The notes: generated by a model not told the origin, from the sequence alone. A stretch of DNA of 64,000 nt from Parasponia andersonii (GCA_002914805.1 JXTB01000516.1:180287-244286), one strand, 5' to 3'; positions 10,655 through 23,475 are shown, numbered from the stretch's first letter. Program-made: numbers and translations.

Positions 10655-11330
10655 ATTTTGAGAAATTTACACTCAGTACCCATTATTATAACTTATTTTC
10701 ATATATATTCATTTTTAATTTTTCTTTAAAAAATATCCGCTTTTACGGTACACATTTCATGTGCAAAATATGAGTCGTATATATTTAAAAATATAAATTT
10801 TTACCCATACGGTACAAATTTGATGTGTAAAATATGAATGGTATATATTTATAATATAAATATTTACATTTTTCATTATAAATTTGACCTCTGGTATATA
10901 TGTGCTGATTTTTAGTGTAATATCTATTCATGAAATATGTACCACAATATATACTTGATGCATGAAATGCATACACATTAGTAGTCTATATTTCTAACAA
11001 AACAGGTATAAAAATAGGTATTCATGAAATAAAAATAAAAATAAGTATTTATGGATTATGGTTTTAAAAAACGGGTATTTATAAACTTTTGCCATAATTT
11101 TTGTGAATCCTTTAAAGAGTATTTATATAAATTGTCCTTTTTTTCATATTAATTTAAAATGACAATTTTTGGAGTGTCAAGAATGCTTTAACTTTTAAGT
11201 CAAGAGACTTTTGACTATGAAAACTCCTAAAAATGTCATAAATAATGGTTTTTTCATAGTTAACTAGCTTGATTATAAGTCAAAATGTTCTTGACACACC
11301 TAAAAACGTTATTTGTTTTTAAAAATATTT
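10655..11330 (+). repeat. Dispersed repeat, copy 2
   Basis: Partner of 9410-9830, longer because of internal insertions. It carries the same ggtacacatttcatgtgcaaaatatgagtcgtat-type phrase twice (near 10749 and 10820) and closes with tataagtcaaaatgttcttgac and cctaaaaacgtta, which match the end of copy 1. The lengths of the copies are approximate. Confidence 0.4.
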
Positions 11331-11487
11331 ACAAAACTATGTCCTTTCTTCTATAATAACCAAGCTCATTTTATTGGTAATCTTCTGTTGGGCACATGAC
11401 TGGGCCTTGTCGCAGTACATGGGCTGGTCTTCTTTTCATTTTGATTCAAGTCCATATAATAATGTGCATAGGGAATAACAATTTTCT

Positions 11488-11673
11488 TTTTAACTCTCTT
11501 TTGTCTTTTCTTGCTTTTAGTTTATAATTAATCTCTAAGGTTGAAATTATCTCCCCACAAAAGAAAAATAATAAAATTAATTTTAACTCTCTTTTGTCTT
11601 TTCTTGCTTTTAGTTTATAATTAATCTCTAAGGTTGAAATTATCTCCCCACAAAAGAAAAATAATAAAATTAA
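11488..11673 (+). repeat. 93-bp tandem duplication
   Basis: The block ttttaactctcttttgtctt... to ...aataataaaattaa occupies 11488-11580 and again 11581-11673, with no difference that I noticed. High identity in otherwise decayed DNA suggests a recent slippage or replication event. No coding content. Confidence 0.85.
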
Positions 11674-12421
11674 CTAGTTAGGATAAACAAAGATAACTAA
11701 CAAAATTAGAATTGGAGGTAATAATTTATTTATATATATATATATATATATAAATATCCTTTCATTAACAAATGTATAAATACATATACTCGGTCCAAAA
11801 AATATACAATTATAAAACCAAAGTGTAAAAGAAGAATATACACTCTAATTTTACTATATTTATATTTATATTATATACAATTATGCTTTTTCCAAAAAAA
11901 AAAAAAGAATTAAAATAAGTATTAAACTTAAACGCAAAGGGCTTTGTTCCCCTTGCTTAATTTAAAGCCGAATGGGACAAAGGTCAAAAGGCCAACCCCC
12001 AAGCCTGTCAGCCTTTTGGACCTTTTTTTTTTAAAAAAAATCCAAGTTGGCCCGAAAATTTTGATTGTTCTATGAAGAAAATTTCATTCAATTGGTTGGG
12101 TTGGATGGGTCGTGAAACATGCCTAATCCGACCGACGATGACAGCATTTGACATTCCTGAACGAAATTGATGAAACATTATTGAAATGGAACACAAGTGT
12201 AAGAGAATCATTTATTTTTATGAACATTATTTATCTGGAAACACAAGCTGACAAAGTTATTGTTTGGTCCACTGCATCAATTTTTTATTTTATAGCATAA
12301 ATTTAGTTTGTGCTTGCATGTTATTGTTGATGTTTTTAGTTCTTTTTTTGGTTATATATATCCATATATGTTGAAAGCACTCTTATATTTTGAATCAGCT
12401 TATATTGTATGCTTCTAATTT

Positions 12422-12997
12422 TGTTGGTGCTAGATTTCGTCAGTACACCATGTTAACGTGTGAAGTGTAAAGAGCATTAATTGCTCTTATCATGTGCTAA
12501 CAAAGGCACGGTTAGCATTAATTGCTCTTATCATGTGCCAACAAAGACACGATTATTTAAGTATGTAATGAATATTAAATGTTCTTACCATCTAACAAAA
12601 CACGACACAAACTGTGTACAAAATGTATGATATATAAAGAAATTATGAGGAAAAAAGGTGTGAAGAGCTGGTGGGGGTTGATTACTTCTGACCTATAAAC
12701 AGACCCTATTCTTCATTTGTCATCATCCTAGAAAGTGAGAGATACTAAGTGTTAAAAAATCAGAGTAAAATTGTGAGATTTTATTCTTTGAGAGTTAGAG
12801 AAAAATACAATTTTTTCTCTTGGGTGTATTCAGGATCTGGATGTGAGGAGTGTTGAGAGTGTTTGTAAACACTTGTAGTCAAATTGGTGAACCACGCTAA
12901 TTTTATATGTCCTGTTTATTTTATTTCGACATTATTTCTCACATTTATTTTATTACATCTACTATTGTGTGTTTATTGGGAAGATTATTCCCTAACA
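12422..12997 (+). mobile_element. Possible solo LTR (576 bp)
   Basis: The segment opens TGTTGGTGCTAG and closes CCCTAACA, as LTRs do, and holds a TATATAAAG box near 12631 followed by a leader-like region. It contains a 41-bp tandem repeat (agcattaattgctcttatca at 12473 and 12514). No primer site follows the end and no matching 5-bp target duplication is evident (aattt versus cacca), so the call is tentative. It would fit a Ty1/Copia solo LTR. Confidence 0.35.
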
Positions 12998-13297
12998 CAC
13001 CATTAGGTGTGTCACCCATGATTATAAGGATTGAATTTTTTATTTTTTATTTTTTTTGGGCAGTAATCTGACCTTATAATTTCAAAAAGAAATTGTGGTG
13101 ATCTGAAATCCAAAGTCGTCAACTGAGAACTAGTATGGTACTTATCAAAGATTCAATGATGCTTAAATTGAAAAAAATGAGGTTCGAGGAGACAAAAGAG
13201 AGAATATAAGAGAAAAAGGAAAGTATCAATAGAATAGGATTTTGGGTTAGTGGCGGCTTATCCATTTTTTGAATATATATATATATATATATATATA

Positions 13298-13524
13298 GGA
13301 AACCAATCTAATAAGAATTTTTCTTTTTACCTATGTATAGGTATCAATTTGGCCAATGAAAATTTAGCATGTATATTTTTTTATTATAAAAAATAAGAAA
13401 GAGAAAAAATATGAATGATGCACGTCTTTTTATGTACTTCATTATAGCCATTGGATCACCATTAGATGGTGATCCAACAGCTAAAAAAAAATACCTACTC
13501 ATAAGTAAAAAAAAAATTGACAAC
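13298..13524 (+). mobile_element. (TA)n-flanked MITE, copy 1
   Basis: About 227 bp between (TA)n tracts on both sides. The ends are inverted: ggaaaccaatctaataag at the left, and at the right a poly(A)-rich arm with ttgacaac. The internal marker is gatcaccattagatggtgatc, a near-perfect palindrome. Three more copies lie at 42146, 54981 and 55326. Insertion between TA repeats resembles the Micron type described in rice. Confidence 0.65.
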
Positions 13525-15439
13525 TATATATATATATATATATATAACATTAATGTTTTTATGGTCCTCACCAAGTAGGGTTGAGCAACACTTGTCCCTG
13601 TAAGACCTGTACTTGAAGGGCTCCAAGTGATACACTTTGTGAGTATTCTTTCAACAATTGCAAACCTAAGTGCCATTTGGCTGAGGGGAAAGGAATAAGA
13701 CTTTATTCCTTTGTTTAATTAGATATTGTAGAATGTGGCAAGATACTGCTTCATTTTAAGAATAATTAACTAAATGTTTATTAGATTTAGTTTATCTATT
13801 GAACATGTCTTACAATTATCTTCTAATTCTTAAATTTTCCTTAATATGAGCACGTATGTGTTCAAAAGGTAGCGTGCATCGTCATCAAATTCTAATAATT
13901 GAATGACATTACAATAATAACGCTATATGGATATTTCGACATATATTGTATTCCCCAAAAAAAAAACAGTATCTAATTTGGAATTTATATTATAAGCAGT
14001 TAAAAGAGTTCCTTTATTTACATGTATTTCTCAATTGTTTTACAAGTCTTAACGACAACTGCACGTAAAAGAGTGTCAATTTAATGAACAAATATAAACG
14101 AAGTGGGTTAACTCAAATGGTAAGAGCACTCATTATTTAGGAATTATACTGAGAATAAGCATCAAAATCTATTATCTCTAATAGAGTAGAGAAGAGAATA
14201 GATAGTATAAGTATTTTTCTTTAATTTATAATAAATGATAATTATTAATTAAGTTTCACTTTTTTCTTTTTTAGAAAAAACCAATGTAAACCGACTATAT
14301 AAACACTGGCTTTCAATAGCCCATCTTTAACTACTGATTGCCAATTCTTGAGCTTTGGTTTAAGACGATACCCCTCTCAACATACTCATAAGACTACAAA
14401 TAGTAAGTTTTTTAATGTGCCGCAAATCACATAATTTGAATATACTGTTCGATATTAGATGTTGCATAAATCAAGTATGTTTCATATCTCAAAAAAGTTA
14501 CTATACACTTTATTTATCTACTTTGTATTATATATAGTCAAAAGCATTCCTTCATTTACATGTTGCACGACTATATTATCATAAAGTTTTAATGATAACT
14601 ATATGTGGAGGATCGTCAAAATTAGTTAACATACCACAGATTATATCAGTTAAATGATATCGTTCGATATTACATGGATCTCTTTAACATTAAGTTATAT
14701 TAGATAAATACTATCGTTACATAGATCCAACATATAATGTATCCCAAATTAAGAAGTCTAATTTGTTTACTAGTACTCTATTCTACATGTAGTTAAAGAG
14801 TTATTTTTTTTTTTTTTACTTATATTGCACGGTTATTTTATCATAAATTCTTTGCGGAAATTAAGTGGGCATACAATATTTAACTTATCGTTCATTCTTG
14901 CAAGGATACAAGGAACTGAATATTCAATTCTCTTATTAACGAACATACAATTGATATTATATTATATGATATTAAACATCGTGAAAATATGAACCTGTCA
15001 AATCTAATACGTATACGATACTATACTCGATACAGTACCGTTGGACTTGCCTCGTCGTCACTGTCATTTTTCGACCGGTCTCGATCATTAACTCACCTCT
15101 AGTAAGATTTTTACCGTTTTTGCCATTTTTATCAAGTTTGCAAAAAGTGATATTTTCTCAAATTTTTGGTTAGGTAATTATTTTACCCGAGGTATATGTA
15201 TGAGATAAAAGAGGATTAAAAATCATGAATAATTACGATTGGTAGAAGTAAAAATTATATATGAAAATACGATAAATTGTAATTAGAAAAAAAGGATATT
15301 TTTCTAAATATTTATAAAAGTGGTATTAATTTTTAGATTTTTGAGCTAAATTAATGCTCTGGACCTCGAAACTGAATTCTAACTTTAGATTTGAACTCAG
15401 TGAGGTCAAGAGATGAATTATGATATAAAATACTATTGT
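13525..15439. other. AT-rich intergenic DNA
   Basis: No gene supported. A phrase gggttaactcaaatggtaag near 14106 has a loose look of a tRNA 5' half, but no B-box or acceptor fold follows. Repeated 'acttgcacgactattttatcata'-like phrases around 14560 and 14820 hint at an internal duplication of roughly 260 bp in poor condition. Confidence 0.4.
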
Positions 15440-16783
15440 GTTTTGAAGTGAAATGAAAATTAGAATTTTGTGGCTCGAAAATTGTATCGTTTTACGTGTC
15501 ATGGGCCAGTCCCATACTGGGACCTATTTTTGATAAGGTAAATGTCTAATCTAGTATTTTTGGGTGCTTTAAATTCAGTGGTAATCTCAATTTCTCTAGT
15601 TAAGACTCCAGTAGAAAAACAACTTTTTTAAGTTGACTTATTAGGATCGAGAAATTGTTGTTCGAATATTTGAGTGACCAACGGGGGATTTTACGAGCGT
15701 TATTAGTTTGGTATTACTACCAAATTAAGGTAGAGGTTCGATTACCTGATTTTATACTTGTTTTGAATTTTAATTACATTAAAATTTATTTATAAAAAAT
15801 CATGATTCTATGATGATTTAAGAAATTATTGTTAATTATTGGATTATATTGGGAATGGATTGTGTAGATTATTATCTATATTTTTATATTATGGTTATAG
15901 GGTAAAACAACAGTGAGCTACCCACGTATAATAAATCCTAGAGTAATACCAATTTGGATTTTTTAAAATATAATTTGATTAATGAATTCATAGTTGTTAT
16001 GAACTGCTAGATGTTGTACATATCATAGGATCATATACTTGAATTCTATTATAGCATCACGGTATTTTAGATCGCTGATGAGTTGCTGCAACACTAGGTG
16101 AGAGACCTAGGCCCTTGCATAGGTTTTCGTTGATATGCCTATGACAGTATCATGATGCTAGGTGTTTTTGTTACAAAGGTATTACACGGCCGTAATGGGA
16201 GGATGAGAGCTCACTTATTTACTTATTGATGTATGATGTGTACAATAATATATTTTTGGTTTTAAATATGTGATTATACTGGATACCAATAATTTATAAA
16301 TTTGATTCATAAATAGATTTAAAGGTACTAACCATACAGGTTTACAAAATTGCATCCATTCAAAAAGGTAGTTAAATTCCTACTAAACATATGAATGCTC
16401 ATCTCTTACTTTTCCCTTTTTAGGTAGTGCTCAGTGTAATTTTAGAAACTCGAGAGTTAAATAATGAGGAGCTAGTTACCTCGAGGATAGTTGGTAACTA
16501 TGTAAAATAAATTCTATTTATTTGTCTTAGTTTGTAATAAAACACTTAAGGGTCCGTTTCACAGATTCGATCTGTATAATTATTGTACTGTATTATGAGA
16601 CTGCTGATGATGGTGCTTTGTTTGTTTTAATAAACTTCATTAACAATCTACGTCTAATAGTGATCATAAAACTGTGGGAATTCTTCTTTTAAAATTATTT
16701 TTATAAATTTTTCAAAAATAACTTTTGAATTTCTGCTTGTGAAATTTTCTTTCTGCCACTGATCCGAGGTTTTGGTCATGACC
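15440..16783 (+). mobile_element. Degenerate large gypsy LTR fragment
   Basis: The order of phrases matches the solo LTR at 52277-54563: atcgttttacgtgtcatggg, aaatgtctaatctagta...gggtgct...aattcagtg, cataggatcata, and the closing ctgccactgatccgaggttttggtcatgac. The final CA appears mutated and the left end cannot be placed. No internal region or target duplication was recognised, so it is an old solo or truncated LTR. Confidence 0.6.
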
Positions 16784-16820
16784 CTTATATATGCACAAAC
16801 ACACGTACACGTACACATAT

Positions 16821-16857
<37 letters not shown>

Positions 16858-17012
16858 CGTAAGTAAATTTTCAATCCATTCACCCAAAACTAAATAAAAT
16901 AATTATAACCTTACATAATGTCACTAGATAGTAAGTAAATGCAAATTAATTTTATTGTGTAGCCAAAAAATATATATATATGTATAATTATACTTATAAA
17001 CTAATTAATAAA

Positions 17013-17371
17013 GGGATAATATCATTTTTATACTTTGTATTTTGACATTTTGTTCAGTTTGTATTTTATATTTTGGTTATTATCAACATTGACCCTTAAA
17101 TTTAAAATCTATTATAATTTATAATCTAACATCAATTTAAAGTAGTTAATTTACTAAGATAATTTAATAAACTTATCCTCAAATCACTTTTTATACATTT
17201 TGTTTTTAATTTTTTAAATGATATCTTAGTAAATTAATTGCTCTAAATTAGTGTCAGAATATAAATTTATAATAAATTTCAAATCAAAAGGTCAATGTTG
17301 CTAATAACCAAAATACAAGATACAATTTGAATAAAATATCAAAATACAAGATATAAAAGTGATATTATCCC
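17013..17371. mobile_element. 359-bp MITE with long inverted repeats and 9-bp TSD
   Basis: The left end gggataatatcatttttata and the right end, read in reverse complement (gggataatatcacttttata), begin inverted repeats that extend about 85 bp, through ttggttattatcaacattgac. The flanks are attaataaa (17004-17012) and attaattaa (17372-17380), a 9-bp duplication with one mismatch. A 9-bp duplication fits a Mutator-like MITE. No coding capacity. Confidence 0.75.
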
Positions 17372-17380
17372 ATTAATTAA

Positions 17381-17841
17381 TAACTTTAACACTACATATA
17401 AATCTCAAAAGAACAAAAAAGAAACTATAATAGATATTTTCCATGTATATAGATAACTTAAACATATAAGCCAGTGTTTATGGAATTTTTCTATAGGAAT
17501 AGATTTTTGTAAAGAATGGAATTTAGTCGATTCGTCCAATATATACTTCTTGTTTTTTTTTTTTTAAAAGAAGAAATTTCTACATCATAAATTACTTCTA
17601 TCAAACAATAGAAAAATTGCATATAATTTAATGAATGAGTCAAATGCAATTTGGGGATTTTGTTGTATATTTAAATTAATTATTTATTGTTTAATCACAA
17701 TTACTATTTAAGGTAATGGATTAAACATTTTGACGTGGTGGTGTTCTAAAATGAAAAAAAAACTAAGTCGAATACAATTAAACTAGGAAAAATATTTTCT
17801 TTTATATTTTTATTTTCATCATTAGTTATAGGATCATAAGG

Positions 17842-17885
<44 letters not shown>

Positions 17886-18119
17886 TTATAAGCATACAAA
17901 AACACATAAATTGATATAAATGATTAATTGTTTATCTAATTCCACAAATTAAAATTAAAAAAATATAAACAAAACTCAAATCCAAAGAAATTTCATTCAT
18001 ATCCCAACAAACAAAAGCAACAAAGAAAGATGATAATCAAGCTTTTCAACCCATGCTAATATCACGAGATAGAATTATAATTCTCTTATTTCTATAGGGC
18101 TACATAAACCTTAATTAAA
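17381..18119. other. Downstream flank of the broken zinc-finger gene
   Basis: AT-rich DNA with a (TA)n run at about 17845-17882. Before the chromovirus insertion, this stretch lay directly 3' of the minus-strand zinc-finger gene, whose original stop codon is at 18122-18120. It should therefore contain the old 3' UTR. No independent gene was seen. Confidence 0.55.
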
Positions 18120-18130
18120 CTAGAGCCTTA

Positions 18131-18784
18131 TGTTATGACCTTAGCCTCAAACTAGATAATCGTGCAGCACTTAGCACAGTCCGTCGCACTAAGTCAGTCT
18201 ACCAATACTCAAGAAAGGGACTTAGAGAAAGCTTTTGAGACAAAGTGGTAAGGATGAGAGAGTTTAAGTGAATAAAAGCTTTGTATTTCTCTTAAAATGC
18301 TTACAACTCTTACAAATGGGACTTATGTACAAATGAACTCAAGAGGTCCTTTATATAGGCAAAGCCTAAATCAATCAAGGGTTAGGATCGTGCCAAGTGT
18401 CATGATCTTACAAAGGGTCTAGATTATTCTCAACTAAAGTTATAATATCTACAAAGATATTTACATAGAGAATTCTAGAACAAAACATGGTCTAGATCCT
18501 TGTAAGAGGTTCACCCACCATCTTGACTCTTCTAAGTCATTCTAGGAGCTTCTAGGACCGTCCAACCTATTTAGTACCATCTGGCGTTGTCTAGAGCCTT
18601 CTAGAACTTAGTAGCAACAACTAGAGTCTTCTAGCATGGCCAGGACCTCTCTTGATCACTTTAGAAGTGTCCACCACTTCTAGGGTCTTCCTCAATCTTT
18701 TTGGGTGAGCAGTGTATATAGAGGACTTTAGAGCCATGAGCAACAATATTTGGAATTTTGGGAGCCAAATGAGTGGGCATAACA
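18131..18784 (-). repeat. 3' LTR of chromovirus
   Basis: 654 bp; on the plus strand it begins tgttatgacc and ends gggcataaca, so in element orientation it is TGTTATGCCC...GGTCATAACA. It is internally rich in ttctaga/tctagg phrases. It abuts ccctcccccactc, the complement of the polypurine tract (18785-18797). Confidence 0.9.
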
Positions 18785-18797
18785 CCCTCCCCCACTC
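18785..18797 (-). promoter_or_regulatory. Polypurine tract of chromovirus
   Basis: In element orientation gagtgggggaggg ends exactly where the 3' LTR (TGTTATGCCC) begins. This is the expected position and composition for the plus-strand primer. Confidence 0.8.
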
Positions 18798-18834
18798 AAA
18801 TTCGCGACGTCCCTATCGGGCCATTGACTTTGAA

Positions 18835-21800
18835 CCACTCAATATGGTTTTTGAATTGCCACAAGGCATCTTCATGTTCACAGCTAGCCTCGGCCTCGGG
18901 CAAATTCTTCTATTTCACTAAGTCTTTCCGATAATTAGGGACATCACGTCAGTGGATCAAGCGATCAACCAAAATACACTCTACCTCTTTATCAAAAGAG
19001 GTTACCACCGCAGTAGGAGCCCTTTTGGATTCGCCCCTTGAAGGATCTCCCTTATCTCTATGGTAGGGTTTTAGCATGCTAACATGGAAGACAAAGAAAA
19101 TTTTTAACTTGGCAGGGAGTTGAAGCTTATAGGAAACTTTACCTACACGCTTGAGTACCAGAAATGGACCTTCGTATTTGCGCACCAACCCTTTATGCAC
19201 CTTCTTTAAGGTTTTGAATTGTTGGGACAACAACTTGATAAGGACTAAATCCCCCTGTTGATACTCAACGTGCGTCCTCTTTTTGTCAGCCCACTTCTTC
19301 ATTCTTTTAGAAGCTTTGTTCAAGTAGACTCTAGCCAATTCTGCTTATTCATGCCATGCCTTAGCAAGCTTGAATGTTGTAGGACTCTTCCCACCATAGC
19401 TTGTCGCTAAGGCATGTGGGGTCATAGGTTGTTAACCCATGACTATCTCGAAGGGACTCTTGCCCGTAGACTCGCTCCTCTGGAGGTTGAAGGAGAATTG
19501 GACTATATCAAGTAATCTTGCCCAATCTTTCTGATTGGCACTCACAAAGTGTCTCAAGTATAACTCCAGCAAGGCAATCACCCTTTCCGTCTAGCCATCA
19601 CTTTGGGGGTGAAAGCTAGTAGAAAAGTTTAAGTCTGAACCCATCAACTTGAATAATTCTGTCCAAAACCTTCCAGTGAATCGGGGATCAGGATTACTTA
19701 TGATGTTTGATAGGACTCCCCAAAGCTTCACGATATGCTTCATAAAGAGCTGCGTGGTATCATCGGCGGGTCAGATAAAGCAGGTATAAAGGTAGCATAC
19801 TTACTGAAGCGGTCAACCACCACTATAATGCTGCCAAAGCCCTCTGACTTAGGCAGGCTAGTGATAAAATCCATAGAAACACTCTTCCATGGTCTCTCAG
19901 GAATGGAAAGAGGTTCTAATAATCCACCTGGTAATGGTTGTTCCACCTTGTCTTGTTAGCATACAAGACAAGTTCGTACATAGGCCTCAACATCATTCCT
20001 CAGTTGAGGCCAATAGTAGATAGATTTAATAAGAGCAAGAGTGCGTTTCTGACCTGGGTGACCAGCTACAAGGAATCGTGGCACTCTTTGATGAGCACTT
20101 TTCTTAAGTTCCCCCACTTAGGCACATAGAGTTGATTGCCTTTGGCATAGAGAAGTCTGTTGCTCAGCCAAAAACATCTCATCTTTCCTTCTATTAGTAG
20201 GGGCAGTAGGCTCTTTGCAAGAATATCGTGTTCCAATCCTTCCTTGATTTTCTCTATCAAGGTGCTATCGAGCCTGCTTAAGGTAGCCAGCTCTGCCTTT
20301 TTACTTAGAGTATCTGCCACCACATTGGCCTTCCTAGGCTTGTATTCCAGCTTGTAATCAAATTCTGCCAAGAAGTCTTACCACCGAGCTTGCTTAGAAC
20401 TCAACTTTTTCTGAGTTTGAAATTAGCTTGTGGCTACGTTGTCAGTCATGATCGTGAAGTGAGTACCCAACAAGTAGTGTCGCCATACCTTTAGGCAATG
20501 GATGACTGCAGTCATCTCTTTGTCTTTCACTGTGTAGCGTCTCTCGGGGTCATTGAGCTTGCGGCTTTCATATGCAATCGGACACCCTTCTTGCATTAGT
20601 ACCCCACCAATAGCAAAGTCAGAGGCATCCATATATAGCTCATATGCCTTTGAGTGATCAGGTAAGCTGAGAATTAGCTATTCGCTTACTGCCCTCTTCA
20701 AGTCTTCGAATGAAACTTGACACTCAAGTGTCCATTCCCAAGACTTGTTCTTCTTGAGCAGGTTAGTAAGTGGCACTGCTCTTACTAAGTAGGACTTGAT
20801 AAACCGCCTATAATAATTCATAAGTATGAAGAAGGATCTTAACTCTGGCACTTTTGTAGAGGGTTCCCACTCTTGGATGGCTTGCACCTTGGCTTCATCC
20901 ATCATAAGTTTCCCATCCTTTATCTTCTGTCCTAGGAACATCACTTCCTCTTGCGCGAAGGAGCACTTTTCCTTCTTGATGAATAGTTGGTTTTCCCTCA
21001 AGACCTTGAACACCTTTCTCAAATGTTCTAAGTGCTCTTTCATGGTCTTGCTATAGATAACTATATCATTAAGATAGACTACCATGAACTGATCGAGGTA
21101 GGTATGGAATAACTTATTCATGAGGGTGCAAAAAGCAGCAGGTGCATTGGTAAGACCAAATGGCATGACTAAGAACTCATAAGCACCATACCTTGTCACA
21201 CACGTGGTTTTGGGCTCATCCCTTTCTACTATACATACTTGGTAGTACCTCGAGCGTAGATCAAGCTTTGAGAATTATCTACCGTTCCCAAGTTGATCGA
21301 ACAAGTTGGCAATAAGTGGGATAGGGTACTTATTCTTTATTGTCACCTTGTTAAGAGCCCGGTAATCAATGCACATCCTTAGTAAGCCATCTTTCTTTTT
21401 TTGGAACAACACCGGGGCACCGAAAGGAGCTTTGGAGGGCCTAATGAAACCCACATCAAGTAACTCCTTTAGTTATTTCTGGAGTTCCGCTAACTTTGGA
21501 GGGGCCATTCGATAGGGACTCATCGCAGGTGGCCTCGTGCGTGGCTCAAGCTTGATTTCGTGATCCACCTCCCTCCTAGGTGGAAGTTTCTTGGGTAAGG
21601 CGTCAGACATCATATCTTGGAATTCATCCAAGACAGTTTGTATCTCCATGGGTAGGTTATCTTGAGGTTCCAACTCTTCATCATCGTGCTCCTTTAGGAT
21701 GGCCAAATAACTCTCCTCCTCTCTTCTCAAGCCCTTCTTGAATTATAGTGCAGAAAGTACTTTGTTTCCGACTTTTGTGGACTGCTCTGTTGGTACCACA

Positions 21801-23426
21801 CAAGCCTTTTCACCATCCATAATGCATATAGAGTTGGCAAAAGGAACAGGGAATGCCCGCACTACATCGAGGAATTCTAAACCAAGCACTACTGTGAAAT
21901 CATTCATTGGCACCACTGATAAGTCGACTTGGCCAACTTATGCACCTAGGCTAACCTTAACATCATGAGCTACCCTATGGATAGGCCATGCTGCTAAGTT
22001 CATTGCCTTGAGGGAGCCCTCTCCATTGGACACAATCAAGCCCAACCGCCTAGCTTCCTCAACAGAGACGAAGTTGTGGGATGCACCCGTATCAACCAAG
22101 GCTTTAGTGGTTTTGCCATTGATTGTTATATCCACAAAAAGTAGGCCCTTAGCTTGTGATTTAGGGGCCGACCGCAAGGCATTCAAGAGTTGCAAGGAAC
22201 CAACATGTGCACCACCATCCTCTCTATCACCTCCTTCTTGGCTTGGCTCAGAGGCAATTAAGGCATTGAGAGCTTTCTTCTTGGGACACTCGCATTCCCA
22301 ATGTGGCCCATTACAAAGAAAGTACTTGACTCTTGGCTTAGAGAAGTCATGGTCTTCTCTCTCTTTTTCCTTTTTTTTTGTGCCTATAGAAGGAATTATC
22401 TTTGTTCCATTTTTCTCCTTTTGTTTGCTCTCCTCCATTCTTTGCTCTACTATCCTTCTTGTCTTTGGCCTTAGAAGGGTCGTTTTTAGTAGAGTAATCA
22501 ACAAGGCTCTCGGCTACTGTAATAGCATCAGCCAAGTCCTGGATGCCACAGTGCTTGAGCTCTAACTTGGCCTATTTCTGAAGACCACCCATGAACAAGA
22601 ATAGGGCATCTTTATCTGAAGTGTCAGGAACTTCGAGTAAGAGTGTGGTAAACTCTTTCACATAGTCTCTAATACTACCAGATTATTTGAGGCAGCAAAG
22701 ATGGCCTCTCACCTCCTCTTTGGCATTCTCGGGGAAGAATTGCCTTTTTAGCTCTCTTTTGAAGTCATTAAAGGTGGCTATAGTGCACACCCCTCATTGC
22801 ATCTCCCTGTGTCTCCGCTTCCACCATAGCATGGCAGTATCAGTTAGATACAAGGTATCATTACGAATTTTATCGGCATCGTCCGTCACACCGATGGCCT
22901 CAAAGTATTGTTCGAGTCCCCATAGGAAGTTCTCAACTTCCCTAGCATTGCGAGTACCATTGAAGGTCTTTGGTTTAGGTACCTCAACCTTTCTTGCCTC
23001 AATGGTTATTGTGGTGGTCACCCCCTTGGCTACCGCTCGCTTGCACAAAGCAAGATCATCACCTATCTCATCTACTCTAAGTAAAACATTACTGAGTTCT
23101 CTTTGGAAGAGATCTCGTACCTTGGCAATCTCCGAATGAAGGAACTCAATCTCGTGCCTTAACTCGGTCTCTAGCCTACCAAGTGCATCTTTGATGCCGC
23201 TGTGGATTTTCGTATCCTCGGTCTCCAAACTATTATAATGGCCATCTAAATCATCCACACACTCGCCCAATGTGCCCAAGTTAGTCTCTAGTCGAGATAT
23301 TTTAGCCTTTAAGCTAGTCACCACATCCCTTGACTTGCCGTGGGTAGCACCTTTCTTTCTTTCATCACGCCCACGTTCAGAAGTACCAACTTCGACGGGG
23401 TTAGGAGTTGCAACTATAGTCTTCAT
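18835..23426 (-). pseudogene. Chromovirus gag-pol remnant with chromodomain
   Basis: Order on the minus strand: gag with an N-terminal coiled coil (from MKTIVATPNP, 23426), a zinc knuckle (LCNGPHWECECP near 22300, first Cys replaced by Tyr), aspartic protease (ALVDTGASHNF), reverse transcriptase ([14 protein letters not shown]), RNase H (MDASDFAIGGVL), integrase ([15 protein letters not shown]...VDRFSKY), integrase C-terminal GPF/Y region (KYEGPFLVLKRVG) and chromodomain (EVECILVDRLIH...). Several frameshifts and stops, an Asp-to-Asn change in the RT YLDD box, and two stops in the chromodomain make it inactive. Its gag start lies just after the inner primer site at about 23463-23475. Confidence 0.85.
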
Positions 23427-23463
23427 TTAGACAATGGAACCACCAAGATACAACGAGCAACCA

Positions 23464-23475
23464 ACGCTCTGATAC
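23464..23475 (-). promoter_or_regulatory. Second (inner) primer-binding site
   Basis: The plus strand reads cgctctgataccacactgtcacagg; its complement is CCTGTGACA, GTG, then TGGTATCAGAGCG. That is an LTR-type terminus followed by an exact tRNA-iMet primer site, about 520 bp inside the true 5' LTR. The gag start (23426) follows closely, as expected for a working leader. Confidence 0.7.

Larger units (their letters stand above)
9148..12421. other. AT-rich intergenic DNA with old repeats
   Basis: No supported gene. Contents seen are two diverged copies of a dispersed repeat (9410-9830 and 10655-11330), a 93-bp tandem duplication (11488-11673), a (TA)n tract near 11730-11751, and a more GC-rich patch at 9960-10110 and 10440-10530 that I cannot classify. 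A GC-richer stretch at 11935-12190 contains a weak 67-codon minus ORF with no recognisable features. Confidence 0.5.

Noticed and set aside
14099-14190. tRNA-like or SINE start (gggttaactcaaatggtaag)
   Set aside because: Only a loose A-box-like phrase; no B-box, no cloverleaf, no poly(A) tail or duplication.
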